64,000 bases of DNA from Verrucomicrobiota bacterium (GTDB taxonomy: Bacteria; Verrucomicrobiota; Verrucomicrobiia; Opitutales; Opitutaceae), in NCBI GenBank assembly GCA_026398135.1, contig JAPLTN010000107.1, forward strand, positions 1 to 64,000, written 5' to 3'. Positions 26,425 through 35,306 of this stretch are shown here, piece by piece (the stretch's first letter is position 1; each line of letters opens with the position of its first letter). Below the pieces are notes generated by a model. That model was not told where the DNA came from and did not search any database. It was given only the letters and a program-made list of their open reading frames with translations. The translations under genes and the position numbers were made by a program.

Positions 26425-28131
26425 ATGAAGTATATTTTTGTTACGGGTGGTGTCGTTTCCTCGTTGGGCAAAGGTCTGACGGCGGCTGCGCTGGGCGCGT
26501 TGCTGGAAATGCGCGGGCTGACCGTGCGCATCCAGAAGTTCGACCCGTATCTCAACGTCGATCCGGGCACGATGAGCCCTTACCAACACGGCGAGGTGTA
26601 TGTGCTCGAAGATGGTGCGGAGACGGACCTCGACCTCGGCCATTACGAGCGTTTCACCAGCGGCAAACTGTCGCGGCTGAACAACCTCACTTCCGGTCAA
26701 GTTTACGAGAGCGTGATTCAGAAGGAACGTCGCGGCGCTTACCTGGGCAAAACCGTGCAGGTGATCCCGCACGTGACCAACGAGATCAAGGAGCGCATCA
26801 CCATGGCGGCGAAGGACGTCGATATCCTCATCACCGAGATCGGCGGCACGACGGGTGACATCGAGGGATTGCCCTTTCTGGAGGCGTTGCGTCAATTCGC
26901 CCTCGAGCAGGGACCGCGCGACGTGATTTTCCTGCATGTTACCTTGGTGCCGTATCTGGCGGCGGCGGGCGAATTAAAGACCAAGCCCACCCAGCAATCG
27001 GTGGCGAAGCTGCGCGAGATCGGCATCCAGCCGCACATTTTGGTTTGCCGTAGCGAGCAGCCGATCGACGCCAGCGTGCGCGACAAGTTGTCCATGTTCT
27101 GCAACGTGCCGGTGAAGGCCGTCGTTCAGTGCCAGGACGTATCGTCCATTTACGAGCTGCCCATCGCTTTGCAAGAGGAGGGGCTCGATCAGCTGGTGGT
27201 GGATATGTTCGGGCTCAACAAGCCCCAGCCCGAGCGCAATGTCTGGGCCGAGCTTTCCCGCCGTATCCGCAATCCCCTGCACAAGGTGAAGATCGGCGTG
27301 GTCGGCAAATACATCGAGCTACAGGACGCCTACAAATCGGTTTACGAATCCATCACCCACGCCGGCATCGCCAACAACGCGGTGGTCGAGGTGGTGCGGG
27401 TGGACGCCGAGGATCTGGAAAAACGCGGCGGCATTTCCCTGCTCAAGGGCCTCGACGGCATTCTCGTCCCCGGTGGCTTCGGCGACCGCGGCACCGAGGG
27501 AAAAATCATCGCCGCCCGCTATGCCCGCGAGAACGGCGTGCCCTACTACGGGCTTTGCCTCGGCTTGCAGATCGCGGTGATCGAGTTCGCCCGCAACGTG
27601 CTCAAGCTGAAGGGGGCCAACTCCACCGAGTTCGACCCCGCCTCGCCCCATCCGATCATCAACATCATGGAGGAGCAGAAAAAAGTGATCGATAAAGGCG
27701 CGACCATGCGGCTCGGCAGCTACGAATGCGCCCTCACCCCCGGCTCCAAAGCAGCCAAGGCTTACAAGGCCGAGAGCATCCGCGAACGCCACCGCCACCG
27801 CTACGAGGTGAACAACGCCTACGTCGGCCAGCTCCAGCGCGGCGGACTCGTGGTTTCGGGCATCAATCCCCGGCGCAACTTGGTCGAAATCGTCGAGCTC
27901 AAGGATCACCCGTTCTATCTCGCGGTGCAGTTCCACCCCGAGTTCCAGTCCAAGCCGCTCCAGGCGCATCCGCTGTTCGCAGCTTTTATCGCCGCCGCGC
28001 TTAAACAGCGTAAACCCGCTTCAGCCAAATTGAAGAGCGCCCCCAAGTCTGCCGCAAAAAAACCGTCCGCCGCCAAGGCCAAGAAGCCCGCGAAAAAGCC
28101 TGATTATAATGCGAGTTCACGTTCGGCTTAA
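26425..28131 (+). CDS. pyrG: CTP synthase
   Basis: A protein of 568 residues from ATG 26425. The synthase domain starts [18 protein letters not shown], contains [21 protein letters not shown] and [11 protein letters not shown]. The C-terminal class I glutamine amidotransferase domain has [22 protein letters not shown] (Cys nucleophile) and [10 protein letters not shown] (His-x-Glu). It makes CTP from UTP, ATP and glutamine. Odd: after the normal end ([10 protein letters not shown]) there is a tail of about 40 residues rich in Lys, Ala, Pro and Ser, making it longer than usual for bacteria. Confidence 0.97.
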   Translation: MKYIFVTGGVVSSLGKGLTAAALGALLEMRGLTVRIQKFDPYLNVDPGTMSPYQHGEVYVLEDGAETDLDLGHYERFTSGKLSRLNNLTSGQVYESVIQKERRGAYLGKTVQVIPHVTNEIKERITMAAKDVDILITEIGGTTGDIEGLPFLEALRQFALEQGPRDVIFLHVTLVPYLAAAGELKTKPTQQSVAKLREIGIQPHILVCRSEQPIDASVRDKLSMFCNVPVKAVVQCQDVSSIYELPIALQEEGLDQLVVDMFGLNKPQPERNVWAELSRRIRNPLHKVKIGVVGKYIELQDAYKSVYESITHAGIANNAVVEVVRVDAEDLEKRGGISLLKGLDGILVPGGFGDRGTEGKIIAARYARENGVPYYGLCLGLQIAVIEFARNVLKLKGANSTEFDPASPHPIINIMEEQKKVIDKGATMRLGSYECALTPGSKAAKAYKAESIRERHRHRYEVNNAYVGQLQRGGLVVSGINPRRNLVEIVELKDHPFYLAVQFHPEFQSKPLQAHPLFAAFIAAALKQRKPASAKLKSAPKSAAKKPSAAKAKKPAKKPDYNASSRSA

Positions 28132-28249
28132 CGGGTCCGGAGAGCGTCTGCGTCTCGCAGGCTGTTTTCGGCGTCTCGCCGGAAACTTTCAGACAGCAGG
28201 GCGGGACGCCTTGCCAAGCATCCGGGACGGGTGCGCTCCCCGGACCGTT
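28130..28249. repeat. 120-bp imperfect palindromic element after pyrG
   Basis: The ends aacgggtccgg (28130-28140) and ccggaccgtt (28240-28249) are inverted, and the inner agcg/cgct extends the pairing. Inside are two mini-hairpins sharing a tctc loop (TGCG-tctc-CGCA-like and CGGCG-tctc-GCCGG). It begins at the pyrG stop codon. It is a candidate structured RNA, complex terminator or small palindromic repeat element; there is no clear T run. Confidence 0.6.
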
Positions 28250-28340
28250 CAAGCCTCGGAATTAGTCTAAATTAAACACCCATTCGACCAATCGATCCCA
28301 TCCTCGTCCGCAGTCCGATGTCATTGGTCATTTCCCCCTC

Positions 28341-29138
28341 ATGCCACTCTTCGACCCGAAAAAACTTCTCGTTCTCGCCGGCCCCTGTTCGTTGGAAAAC
28401 GAGACCGTGGTGCGTGCCGTCGCCGAAAAGCTCGTCGCCCTGCGCGCCAAATACCCCGAGCTGAACCTCGTTTTCAAAGGCTCCTTCGACAAAGCCAACC
28501 GCACCTCCATAGTCGGCGGGCGCGGCACCGGACTCGAAGCCGGGCTCGCTTTGCACGCCTTGGTTAAAAAAGACTACGGACTGCCCTGCGTGACCGACGT
28601 GCATGAGAGCGACCAATGTGCGCCCGTGGCCGCCGTGTGCGATGTGCTCCAGATTCCGGCCTACCTCTGCCGCCAGACCGATCTCCTGCTCGCCGCCGCC
28701 GCCACCGGAAAAACCGTGAACGTGAAAAAGGGCCAGTTCCTCGCCCCCACCGACATGGTGCATGTGGTCGGCAAACTCAAACACGGCGGCGCGGCCGAGA
28801 TCTGGCAGTGCGAGCGCGGTACCACCTTCGGCTACGGCAACCTGGTGGTGGACATGCGCGGCTTCCCCATCATGGCCCGCAACGGTTACCCGACCATCCT
28901 CGACGCCACCCACAGCGTGCAGCTGCCCGGCGCGGCCGGCGGCAAAAGCGGCGGCCAACGCGAATTCGTGCCGCCGCTGTGTTTCGCCGCGCTGGCGGCG
29001 GGCGCGGATGGGCTCTTCCTCGAAACCCATCCCGATCCGGCCAACGCGCTCTCCGACGGACCCAACATGGTGCCACTCGAAGAACTCGAAGCCCTGCTCG
29101 TAAAGTGCCTCGCCTTCTGGCGTTGCGCGCGCAGTTGA
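28341..29138 (+). CDS. kdsA: 3-deoxy-8-phosphooctulonate synthase (KDO-8-P synthase)
   Basis: A protein of 265 residues. Class I DAHP-synthase fold blocks: [80 protein letters not shown] and [17 protein letters not shown]. It condenses arabinose-5-phosphate with phosphoenolpyruvate to give KDO-8-P for lipopolysaccharide inner core. An asparagine in NVKKGQF and the absence of a Cys near VLAGPCS must be read against metal-type classes before calling it metal-dependent. It lies 44 bp before the KAS III fusion gene, same strand. Confidence 0.96.
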   Translation: MPLFDPKKLLVLAGPCSLENETVVRAVAEKLVALRAKYPELNLVFKGSFDKANRTSIVGGRGTGLEAGLALHALVKKDYGLPCVTDVHESDQCAPVAAVCDVLQIPAYLCRQTDLLLAAAATGKTVNVKKGQFLAPTDMVHVVGKLKHGGAAEIWQCERGTTFGYGNLVVDMRGFPIMARNGYPTILDATHSVQLPGAAGGKSGGQREFVPPLCFAALAAGADGLFLETHPDPANALSDGPNMVPLEELEALLVKCLAFWRCARS

Positions 29139-29182
29139 CCGAGCCCCGGCGGGCGTCACCTTAGCCCTTTATTCCAACCAGC

Positions 29183-30787
29183 ATGGCCACCTTCCTCATC
29201 GACATTCCCGTGCCCAGCATGGGAGCGACCGTAAACGAGCTGACCGTGATCGACCTCAAAGTGAAGGTCGGCGATCCGGTTAAAAAAGGCGGCATCGCGG
29301 CCGAGCTGGAGAGCGACAAATCCGTCTTCGAGTGGGAAGCGCCTTGCGACGGCACGGTGCGCGGCGTGCATTGCCGCGCCGGAGATATCATCCGCTCGGG
29401 CGACCGCTTCATCAGCATCGAGACCGACGACGAATCGTTGCGGCACCTGATCGCGCCCGTCGACACCGCCAGCGGTGAAAACCCCAAACTCCAAGGGGCA
29501 AATTCCCAAGCCCCAGCCCCAGCCCCAGAGGCTGTATCTGCTTCGGTCACGCCTCCGGTCGCGGCCCCGCAGGCGTCCGTTCAGCCGGCCGTTTTCGCGG
29601 CCAACTGGACGCCCCGCGCCCGCAAGCTCGCAGTCGAGGCCGGGCTCGATCCGGCGACGCTCACCGGCCTTAGCGGCACCGGCCCGGGCGGAGCGATTTC
29701 GGGCGACGACGTCGCCGCCTACTTGGCGGCGACGCGCCAAGCCGCGACGGTTACAGCCCCGGCGTCAGCACCGATCCCGGCTGCCGTTTCACCCGCCGCC
29801 GACGATACCGTGTGCATCGCGGGCGTGGGCTACGCGGTGCCGAAAAACATCCGCCCGACCAGCGAAATTCTCAAAGCTTTCCCCGGTCGCACCGAGGCCG
29901 AGATGCACAAGCTCACCGGTATTCACGAACGCCGCTACGCCGACGCCGACGAATCCGCCACCTCGCTCGCCGCCACCGCCGCCCAGCACGCGCTGGCCCA
30001 GGCCGGGCTCACCGCCGCCCAGATCGACGGCATCGTGCTCGCCACGATCATCCCCGACCAACCGGTGCCCTCGATGGCGAGCGCGCTGGCCCAGTTGCTC
30101 GGTTGCCCGAAGGCGCTGGCCTTCGACGTCAACGCCGCTTGCTCCGGCTGGCTCTACGCGTTGGAAGTGGGCCGCGCCTTCATTCGCGGCGGCACGGCGA
30201 GAAACATCCTCGTGGTCACGGCGGAGCTGCTCTCGCGCATCACCAACCCCAACGATCACGAGACGGCGTTTCTCTTCGGCGATGGAGCCGGCGCGGCCGT
30301 GTTGACCGCTGCTTCCGGCGGACACCGCTTGCACCGCATGGCGCTTTCCGGCGATGCCGATCTTTTTAAGGCGATCCAGCGTCCGGGTGGCGGTGCGCGC
30401 CGGCCCGTGCCCTGCGCGGATGGTAGCGACCGCGACGATTTTTACCTTCAGATGGATGGCGGCGCGGTGTTTAAGAATGCCGTTATCGCCTTCGCCAATC
30501 AGATCGAGCAGGCCATCTCCCGGCATGGACTCAAGCCGGAGGACATCGCGTGGATCGTGCCGCACCAGGCCAACGAACGCATTCTGCGCGCGGTCGGCAA
30601 ACGCGTGGGCATTCCCTTTGAGCGCTTTGTGGTGACCATCGCCAAGTACGGCAACACCTCGGGCGCGTCGGTTTCGATGGCGCTGGGCTGGGCGGCTGCG
30701 GAGGGTATTTTCAAGCCGCGCGACCGCATCATTTTCTGCTCGGTGGGCGCAGGCCTGACTTACGCCGGCGGTTTGCTGGTCTGGTAA
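29183..30787 (+). CDS. Fusion: lipoyl domain + E3/E1-binding domain + KAS III (FabH-like)
   Basis: A 534-residue protein with three domains. Residues 1-82 are a lipoyl domain with the lipoylated-type lysine in LESDKSVFEWEAP (Lys46). A Pro/Ala linker follows (100-140). Residues 142-183 form a peripheral-subunit-binding domain (TPRARKLAVEAGLDPATL...GTGPGGAISGDDV), the part that in E2 proteins binds E1 or E3. After a second linker (184-206), residues 208-534 are a KAS III domain with catalytic Cys320 (DVNAACSGWL), His461 (VPHQANERI) and Asn491 (KYGNTSGAS). The usual E2 acyltransferase domain is missing; KAS III takes its place. I infer that acyl groups made on the lipoyl arm by an E1 could be condensed directly with malonyl-ACP. 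No E1 or E3 gene is seen in this window. Confidence 0.9.
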   Translation: MATFLIDIPVPSMGATVNELTVIDLKVKVGDPVKKGGIAAELESDKSVFEWEAPCDGTVRGVHCRAGDIIRSGDRFISIETDDESLRHLIAPVDTASGENPKLQGANSQAPAPAPEAVSASVTPPVAAPQASVQPAVFAANWTPRARKLAVEAGLDPATLTGLSGTGPGGAISGDDVAAYLAATRQAATVTAPASAPIPAAVSPAADDTVCIAGVGYAVPKNIRPTSEILKAFPGRTEAEMHKLTGIHERRYADADESATSLAATAAQHALAQAGLTAAQIDGIVLATIIPDQPVPSMASALAQLLGCPKALAFDVNAACSGWLYALEVGRAFIRGGTARNILVVTAELLSRITNPNDHETAFLFGDGAGAAVLTAASGGHRLHRMALSGDADLFKAIQRPGGGARRPVPCADGSDRDDFYLQMDGGAVFKNAVIAFANQIEQAISRHGLKPEDIAWIVPHQANERILRAVGKRVGIPFERFVVTIAKYGNTSGASVSMALGWAAAEGIFKPRDRIIFCSVGAGLTYAGGLLVW

Positions 30788-30815
30788 ACCGCCCCGCAGT
30801 CGGGGCGGTTGGTTG
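30787..30815 (+). terminator. Terminator of the KAS III fusion gene
   Basis: Stem AACCGCCCCG / CGGGGCGGTT (30787-30796, 30801-30810) with tetraloop cagt, overlapping the stop codon. The T tail is weak (ggttgcgggg). Confidence 0.65.
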
Positions 30816-30828
30816 CGGGGTTTGTGTA

Positions 30829-30891
30829 GCACCGGTCTGTGACCGGTGCGGCTTGGCGAATCGGATACGGAGGAACCGGTCATCGACCGGT
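30829..30891. repeat. Pair of ACCGGTC-type palindromic hairpins
   Basis: GCACCGGTC-tgt-GACCGGTGC (30829-30849) and ACCGGTC-atc-GACCGGT (30875-30891) share the same core. The second lies about 25 bp after the first. They resemble REP-like elements or paired protein-binding palindromes in a convergent intergenic gap. Confidence 0.75.
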
Positions 30892-30895
30892 GCTG

Positions 30896-30927
30896 CATTT
30901 AAAAAGGCGGGGTGAGGAGACCCCGCC
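30896..30927 (-). terminator. Terminator of the MBL-fold RNase gene
   Basis: Stem GGCGGGGT / ACCCCGCC (30906-30913, 30920-30927), loop of 6. On the minus strand it is followed by TTTTTAAA. It lies 18 bp beyond the stop codon of the metallo-beta-lactamase-fold gene. Confidence 0.88.
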
Positions 30928-30944
30928 CTGCATTGAGGAAAAAC

Positions 30945-32303
30945 CTAGACCTCGTAAACCTGGCCGGGGACGGGATCGATGATCTTGCTGTTGGGCAAGC
31001 GGGCTTCGAGCTCGCGCTGGAACCAGGCGCGGGCGGCGGGTTCGCCGTGGGCCAGCACGATGCTGCGGGCCTGGGTCTGCACCGCGAACTGGAGCAGCTC
31101 TTCGCGGTCGGCGTGACCGGAGAGCTCGAAGCGTTCCACCTTGGCCGCTATCTTGGTCTGGATGTGCAGGGTCTCGAAGACGAAGGTGTCGCCGTGTTTG
31201 GACTGCTGGAGTTTTCCGCCGGGGGTCTCGGGATCGCAGTAGCCGACGAAGGCCACGGTGTTGCGGGCATGCCCGAGCAGACCGGAGGCGAGGGTGTAGC
31301 TGGGGGTGTTTTCCACCAACATGCCGGAGCTCACCAGGTAGATGGCTCGTTGCATGGGGTCCACGCCGGGCTCGAGGCGGCGGGGAATGGGCTTGGAGCG
31401 CAGATCCTTGAGGATGCTGCGGCTGAACTGCACGTGTTTGGTTTTGCGCGAGATTTCGTCGAAGTAGTCGCACAGATCCAGACCGAGGCCGGAGGTGAAA
31501 ATCGGGCAATCCACGAGTTTGCCGAAGCGGCGGGCATCGTGGAAAATCGCCAGCAATTCCTGCATGCGGCCAAGGGCGAAAACGGGAATGAGGCACGAGC
31601 CGCCGTTTTGGATGGTGTCGTTGATGCAGTTGATCAGGCGGGCGACCTCGTTGATGCGCTCCTTGCCTTCGGGACGCTCGGTGGTGCCGCGGGTGGTTTC
31701 GGTGATGAGGGTGTCGAAATGACCGGCCGGGAAACGGGCGCCCTTGAGCACGCGCTGGTCCTCGAACAGCACGTCGCCGGTCACGAAGATGTGGCGGTGT
31801 TTGTGACGAATCTCGACCGCAGCAGCCCCGGCGACGTGGCCGGCGGGGTGGAGCGTGATTTCGACTTCGTCGTTACCTTTGGTGAAACGCTTCGGGTGAT
31901 TAAAGGCGAGGCCGGTGAGGCGGGGCGCGATCTGGTCCACGTCTTCGTGGGTGAAATGCGGCTCGTCCTTGGTCTGGCCCTCGGCGGCCTGGCGGCGCAT
32001 GACGTTGGCGGAGTTGTGCATCATGCGCTCGACGATCATGCGGCTGGAGAGCGACATGAGACAGGGCGCGGCCGGGCTGTGGCGCATCGCGACCGGCAGA
32101 CTGCCCAAATGATCCAGATGGCAGTGGGTCAGCACGTAAAGGTCGATGGAGATACTCGCGAGTTTGGCAAACTCCGGCAAGGCCTCCCGGCCGGATAGCT
32201 TCGGATGCAAGCCACTGTCTATGAGTATATTAAATTCGCCGATTTGGAGGAGGGTGCAGCTGCACCCGATGCCTCCCTCACGGTTGAGGTCGATTAGTTT
32301 CAT
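30945..32303 (-). CDS. Metallo-beta-lactamase/beta-CASP family RNase-like protein
   Basis: A 452-residue protein. Motif 2 THCHLDHLG (His60, His62, Asp64, His65), GHVAGAAAVEI (motif 3 His), FVTGDVLFEDQRVL (motif 4), the beta-CASP region (ETTRGTTERP, IPVFALGRMQELL) and motifs B/C with FELSGHADREELLQF and VLAHGEPAARAWF. This is the layout of the CPSF73/YSH1-type exonucleases and endonucleases of bacteria and archaea, acting on RNA. The N-terminal GGIGCSCTLLQIG pattern is also typical. The in vivo substrate is unknown. Confidence 0.88.
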   Translation of the reverse strand: MKLIDLNREGGIGCSCTLLQIGEFNILIDSGLHPKLSGREALPEFAKLASISIDLYVLTHCHLDHLGSLPVAMRHSPAAPCLMSLSSRMIVERMMHNSANVMRRQAAEGQTKDEPHFTHEDVDQIAPRLTGLAFNHPKRFTKGNDEVEITLHPAGHVAGAAAVEIRHKHRHIFVTGDVLFEDQRVLKGARFPAGHFDTLITETTRGTTERPEGKERINEVARLINCINDTIQNGGSCLIPVFALGRMQELLAIFHDARRFGKLVDCPIFTSGLGLDLCDYFDEISRKTKHVQFSRSILKDLRSKPIPRRLEPGVDPMQRAIYLVSSGMLVENTPSYTLASGLLGHARNTVAFVGYCDPETPGGKLQQSKHGDTFVFETLHIQTKIAAKVERFELSGHADREELLQFAVQTQARSIVLAHGEPAARAWFQRELEARLPNSKIIDPVPGQVYEV

Positions 32304-32401
32304 TCTTGGAATCGGTCAGGCGATACGCTGCGGAGGGCGAGCGCAAGCGTAACCTCAGGCCCGCACGGAAAGTCCGGGCGGAAGGAGATGGGCGCGGGGG
32401 C

Positions 32402-32791
32402 TCAAGACGTGGCGGCGGGCACGCGCAGTGCGAAGGCGGGCAGCACCACGTGGATGGCGCGCTTGGCCTCGTCCACGCCGTGAAAGCTGCCCTGGGCAAC
32501 GCAATCGCCGCCCGCCACGTGATAGCTGTTGTAGGAAAAACTTTCGCCGGGGGCGAGGACCGGGCGTTCGCCGACGATGCCGTCGCCCTCGATGACCTGG
32601 CGGGTGCCGTCCTCGCGGGCGATCACCCACTTGCGGCCGAGCAGGGTGAGGGTGTGCTCGGAGGCGTTGTGGATGGTGATAAAGTAAACAAAGGCGTGGG
32701 GCTGGTCGGGGGGCAGGCATTTGCCGCCGTGGTGATAAACGAGTTTATCCAGACGGGCAGTGAGGCCGGGAAGCGCGAGCGAGGCGGACAT
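32402..32791 (-). CDS. apaG: ApaG-domain protein
   Basis: A protein of 129 residues from ATG 32791. The ApaG immunoglobulin-like fold is clear: FVYFITIHNASEHTLTLLGRKWVI, EGDGIVGERPVLAPGESFSYNSY, GSFHGVD. E. coli ApaG has been linked to cobalt resistance and Mg efflux, and a GTP or pyrophosphate-binding role has been suggested; none is shown here. Single gene. Its start region lies about 140 bp from that of the divergent SafE-like gene. Confidence 0.9.
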   Translation of the reverse strand: MSASLALPGLTARLDKLVYHHGGKCLPPDQPHAFVYFITIHNASEHTLTLLGRKWVIAREDGTRQVIEGDGIVGERPVLAPGESFSYNSYHVAGGDCVAQGSFHGVDEAKRAIHVVLPAFALRVPAATS

Positions 32792-32930
32792 AGAGTGGTC
32801 GGTGCGGTGCGGGAAGCGGCCGTAACAAAGATGGCTTTTGCGACTTGGCAAGGCGGGCAACGCGAGAAGCCGGGCAGAGAAGCCGAGCTCCCGCTTGCGT
32901 GTGAGCGGAACCTAAGGCCAGCGTGCGGGC

Positions 32931-33662
32931 ATGAATTGGTCCGACTATGGTGCGGTGGCATTGATGGGGCTGCTCGGCGGCGCCCATTGCGCGGGCATGT
33001 GCGCGCCGTTCGCCCTGGCGGTCTCGGCCGGGGCGCAGGGTCGGCCGGGGCTGCTGCTGGCCCGGCACGTGGCTTACCAGTTGGGCAAGGCCACGGCCTA
33101 TGTGTTCCTCGGCGTGCTCCTCCTGCTGGCGGCGGGTTGGGTGGACATCGTGGTGCCGCTCGGGCGTCTGCAAAACTGGCTGGCCTGGGCGGCGGGTGGC
33201 TCGATGGTGGTGATCGGCCTCGGCTACGCGTTCGGCTGGCGCTGGTCGGCGGCCTGGGCGAGCGGCGGCGGTTGGACCGCGCGGGCCTGCGGCGGGGCGC
33301 TGCGCCTGCTCTGGACCGCACCCTCGCTCTGGCGCTGCGTGTTGACGGGGTGGGTGAATGGCTTTCTGCCCTGCGGCCTCTCGCTGGCGGCCCTGTTTTA
33401 TCTGGTAAGCCGCGACTCGCTCGAAGGCGTGGTGGCCGGGGCCTATGTTTTTGGTTTTGGCACCCTGCCCGCGCTTTTGCTCACCGGCTGGCTGGGGGGC
33501 CAGGCCTCGGCGCGGGTGCGCGGACGCGGCTTGCGGGTGGCGGGGGCCTTGCTGGCGATTTTCGGCGTGCTCACGGTTTTTCGCGGCACGGACGCGGTGC
33601 ATCACTGGTTCCATCAGCATACGCTGCCAGCGGAAAAATCTGTAAACCACGAGCATCACTGA
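32931..33662 (+). CDS. TauE/SafE-type (COG2836) integral membrane protein with His-rich tail
   Basis: A 243-residue protein with about six membrane helices. [17 protein letters not shown] near the start and [17 protein letters not shown] in the second half are the paired Cys-containing motifs (HC.GMC, PCG) of the COG2836 group. The C-terminus ends in a His-rich segment (HHWFHQH...NHEHH). Members often occur next to cytochrome-oxidase assembly genes and are thought to handle copper or thiol substrates; such neighbours are absent here. The His-rich end supports metal handling, but that remains inference. Confidence 0.8.
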   Translation: MNWSDYGAVALMGLLGGAHCAGMCAPFALAVSAGAQGRPGLLLARHVAYQLGKATAYVFLGVLLLLAAGWVDIVVPLGRLQNWLAWAAGGSMVVIGLGYAFGWRWSAAWASGGGWTARACGGALRLLWTAPSLWRCVLTGWVNGFLPCGLSLAALFYLVSRDSLEGVVAGAYVFGFGTLPALLLTGWLGGQASARVRGRGLRVAGALLAIFGVLTVFRGTDAVHHWFHQHTLPAEKSVNHEHH

Positions 33663-33723
33663 GCGCGCGGACAAGCGGCTTGCCAGAGCGGAAGGGGAAG
33701 CGCACATCTTCGCGTTTTCCACT

Positions 33724-35271
33724 ATGCAAAAGCTCGCCCTGCTCTCGGTCAGCGACAAACGCGGTCTGGTCGAATTCGCGACCGCCTTGGTTAAAACCCA
33801 CGGCTACACGCTGCTCTCCACCGGAGGCACGGCCAAGCTCCTGGCCGAAAAAGGCCTGCCCGTCACCGAGGTCAGCCAGCACACCGGCTTCCCCGAGATG
33901 ATGGAAGGCCGGGTCAAGACCCTGCACCCCAAGATCCACGGCGGCCTGCTTTGCCGCCGCGACAAGGCCGACCACCTCGCCGCCGCCCGCGAGCACGGCA
34001 TCGCGCTCATCGACCTCGTGGTGGTGAACCTGTATCCGTTCGAGCAGACGGTGGCCAAGAAGGACGTTCACTTCGAGGAAGCGATCGAGAACATCGACAT
34101 CGGCGGCCCCTCCATGCTGCGCAGCGCGGCCAAGAACCACGAGGCAGTGGCCGTGGTGTGCGACCCCGACGATTACTCCGCCGTGCTGGCCGCCTACGCT
34201 GAGCCCTCCCAGTTGCCCGCCCTGCGCCGCAAGCTCGCGCTCAAAGTCTTTCAACGCACCGCCAGCTACGATGCCGCCATCGCCCGCTACTTGGAGACCC
34301 AGGCTGACGAGCCCGATCTGGAGGCGCTCAGCGGTTACCCGAAACAATTCAGCCTGTCCTTCCCCAAGGCGCAGAGCCTGCGCTATGGCGAAAACCCGCA
34401 CCAGAAAGCGGCGCTCTACGGCTCCTTCCACGAGCATTTCAGCCAGCTCCAGGGCAAGGAGCTTTCGTATAACAACATCCTCGATATCACGTCGGCCACC
34501 TACCTGATCGGCGAGTTCGAGAAACCCACCGTCTGCATTCTTAAGCACACCAATCCGTGTGGCGTGGCCTCGGCCGACACGCTGGAAGCGGCGTGGGAAA
34601 AAGCCTTTGCGACCGACCGCCAGGCGCCTTTCGGCGGCATCATCATTGTTAACCGCACCCTGGAAGGCGCGCTGGCCAAGACCATCGCGGAAATTTTCAC
34701 CGAAGTGATCATCGCCCCGCGTTTTAGCGACGAGGCGCTGGCGATTTTCGCCAAGAAGAAAAACCTCCGCCTGATGATCGCCAAGGAAGGCGTGGGCGCG
34801 GCGTCGTTGTTCGACGTTCACTCGGTGATCGGCGGCGTGCTGGTGCAGGATCGCAACAAGGTGTTGGGCAATCCGGCCGACTTCAAGGTGGTGACCAAGC
34901 GCCAGCCCACGGCGGAGGAGTGGGCGGCGATGATGTTTGGCTGGCGGGTGTGCAAACACGTCAAGTCCAACGCCATCGTTTACTGTCGCGGCGAGCAGAC
35001 CCTGGGCGTCGGCGCGGGCCAGATGGCGCGGGTGGACAGCTCGCGCATCGCGGTGTGGAAGGCGGGAGAGGCGAAGCTCGATCTCAAGGGCTGTGTGGTG
35101 GTTTCCGAGGCGCTGTTCCCCTTTGCCGACGGCCTGATCGCGGCGGCGGAGGCGGGGGCGACGGCGGCGATCCAGCCGGGCGGCTCGGTGCGGGACGACG
35201 AAGTGATCGCAGCGGCCGACGCGCGCGGCATGGCGATGGTCTTCACCGGCATCCGCCACTTCCGGCATTGA
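33724..35271 (+). CDS. purH: Bifunctional AICAR formyltransferase/IMP cyclohydrolase
   Basis: A 515-residue protein. N-terminal IMP cyclohydrolase (MGS-like) domain: [52 protein letters not shown]-terminal formyltransferase: [33 protein letters not shown] (with the catalytic Lys-His), [19 protein letters not shown] and the end TGIRHFRH. It performs the last two steps of IMP synthesis. Length and ends are normal. It precedes the radical SAM operon by 36 bp, but termination between them is not visible, so read-through is possible. Confidence 0.97.
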   Translation: MQKLALLSVSDKRGLVEFATALVKTHGYTLLSTGGTAKLLAEKGLPVTEVSQHTGFPEMMEGRVKTLHPKIHGGLLCRRDKADHLAAAREHGIALIDLVVVNLYPFEQTVAKKDVHFEEAIENIDIGGPSMLRSAAKNHEAVAVVCDPDDYSAVLAAYAEPSQLPALRRKLALKVFQRTASYDAAIARYLETQADEPDLEALSGYPKQFSLSFPKAQSLRYGENPHQKAALYGSFHEHFSQLQGKELSYNNILDITSATYLIGEFEKPTVCILKHTNPCGVASADTLEAAWEKAFATDRQAPFGGIIIVNRTLEGALAKTIAEIFTEVIIAPRFSDEALAIFAKKKNLRLMIAKEGVGAASLFDVHSVIGGVLVQDRNKVLGNPADFKVVTKRQPTAEEWAAMMFGWRVCKHVKSNAIVYCRGEQTLGVGAGQMARVDSSRIAVWKAGEAKLDLKGCVVVSEALFPFADGLIAAAEAGATAAIQPGGSVRDDEVIAAADARGMAMVFTGIRHFRH

Positions 35272-35306
35272 GCCGGGCGGTGCGCGGGGCTTGTTATGGG
35301 TGAATC

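Noticed and set aside
29183-30787. Reading the N-terminal domain as a biotin carrier (BCCP) domain
   Set aside because: The lysine context is ESDKS, as in lipoyl domains, not the AMKM context of biotin carriers, and a peripheral-subunit-binding domain follows.
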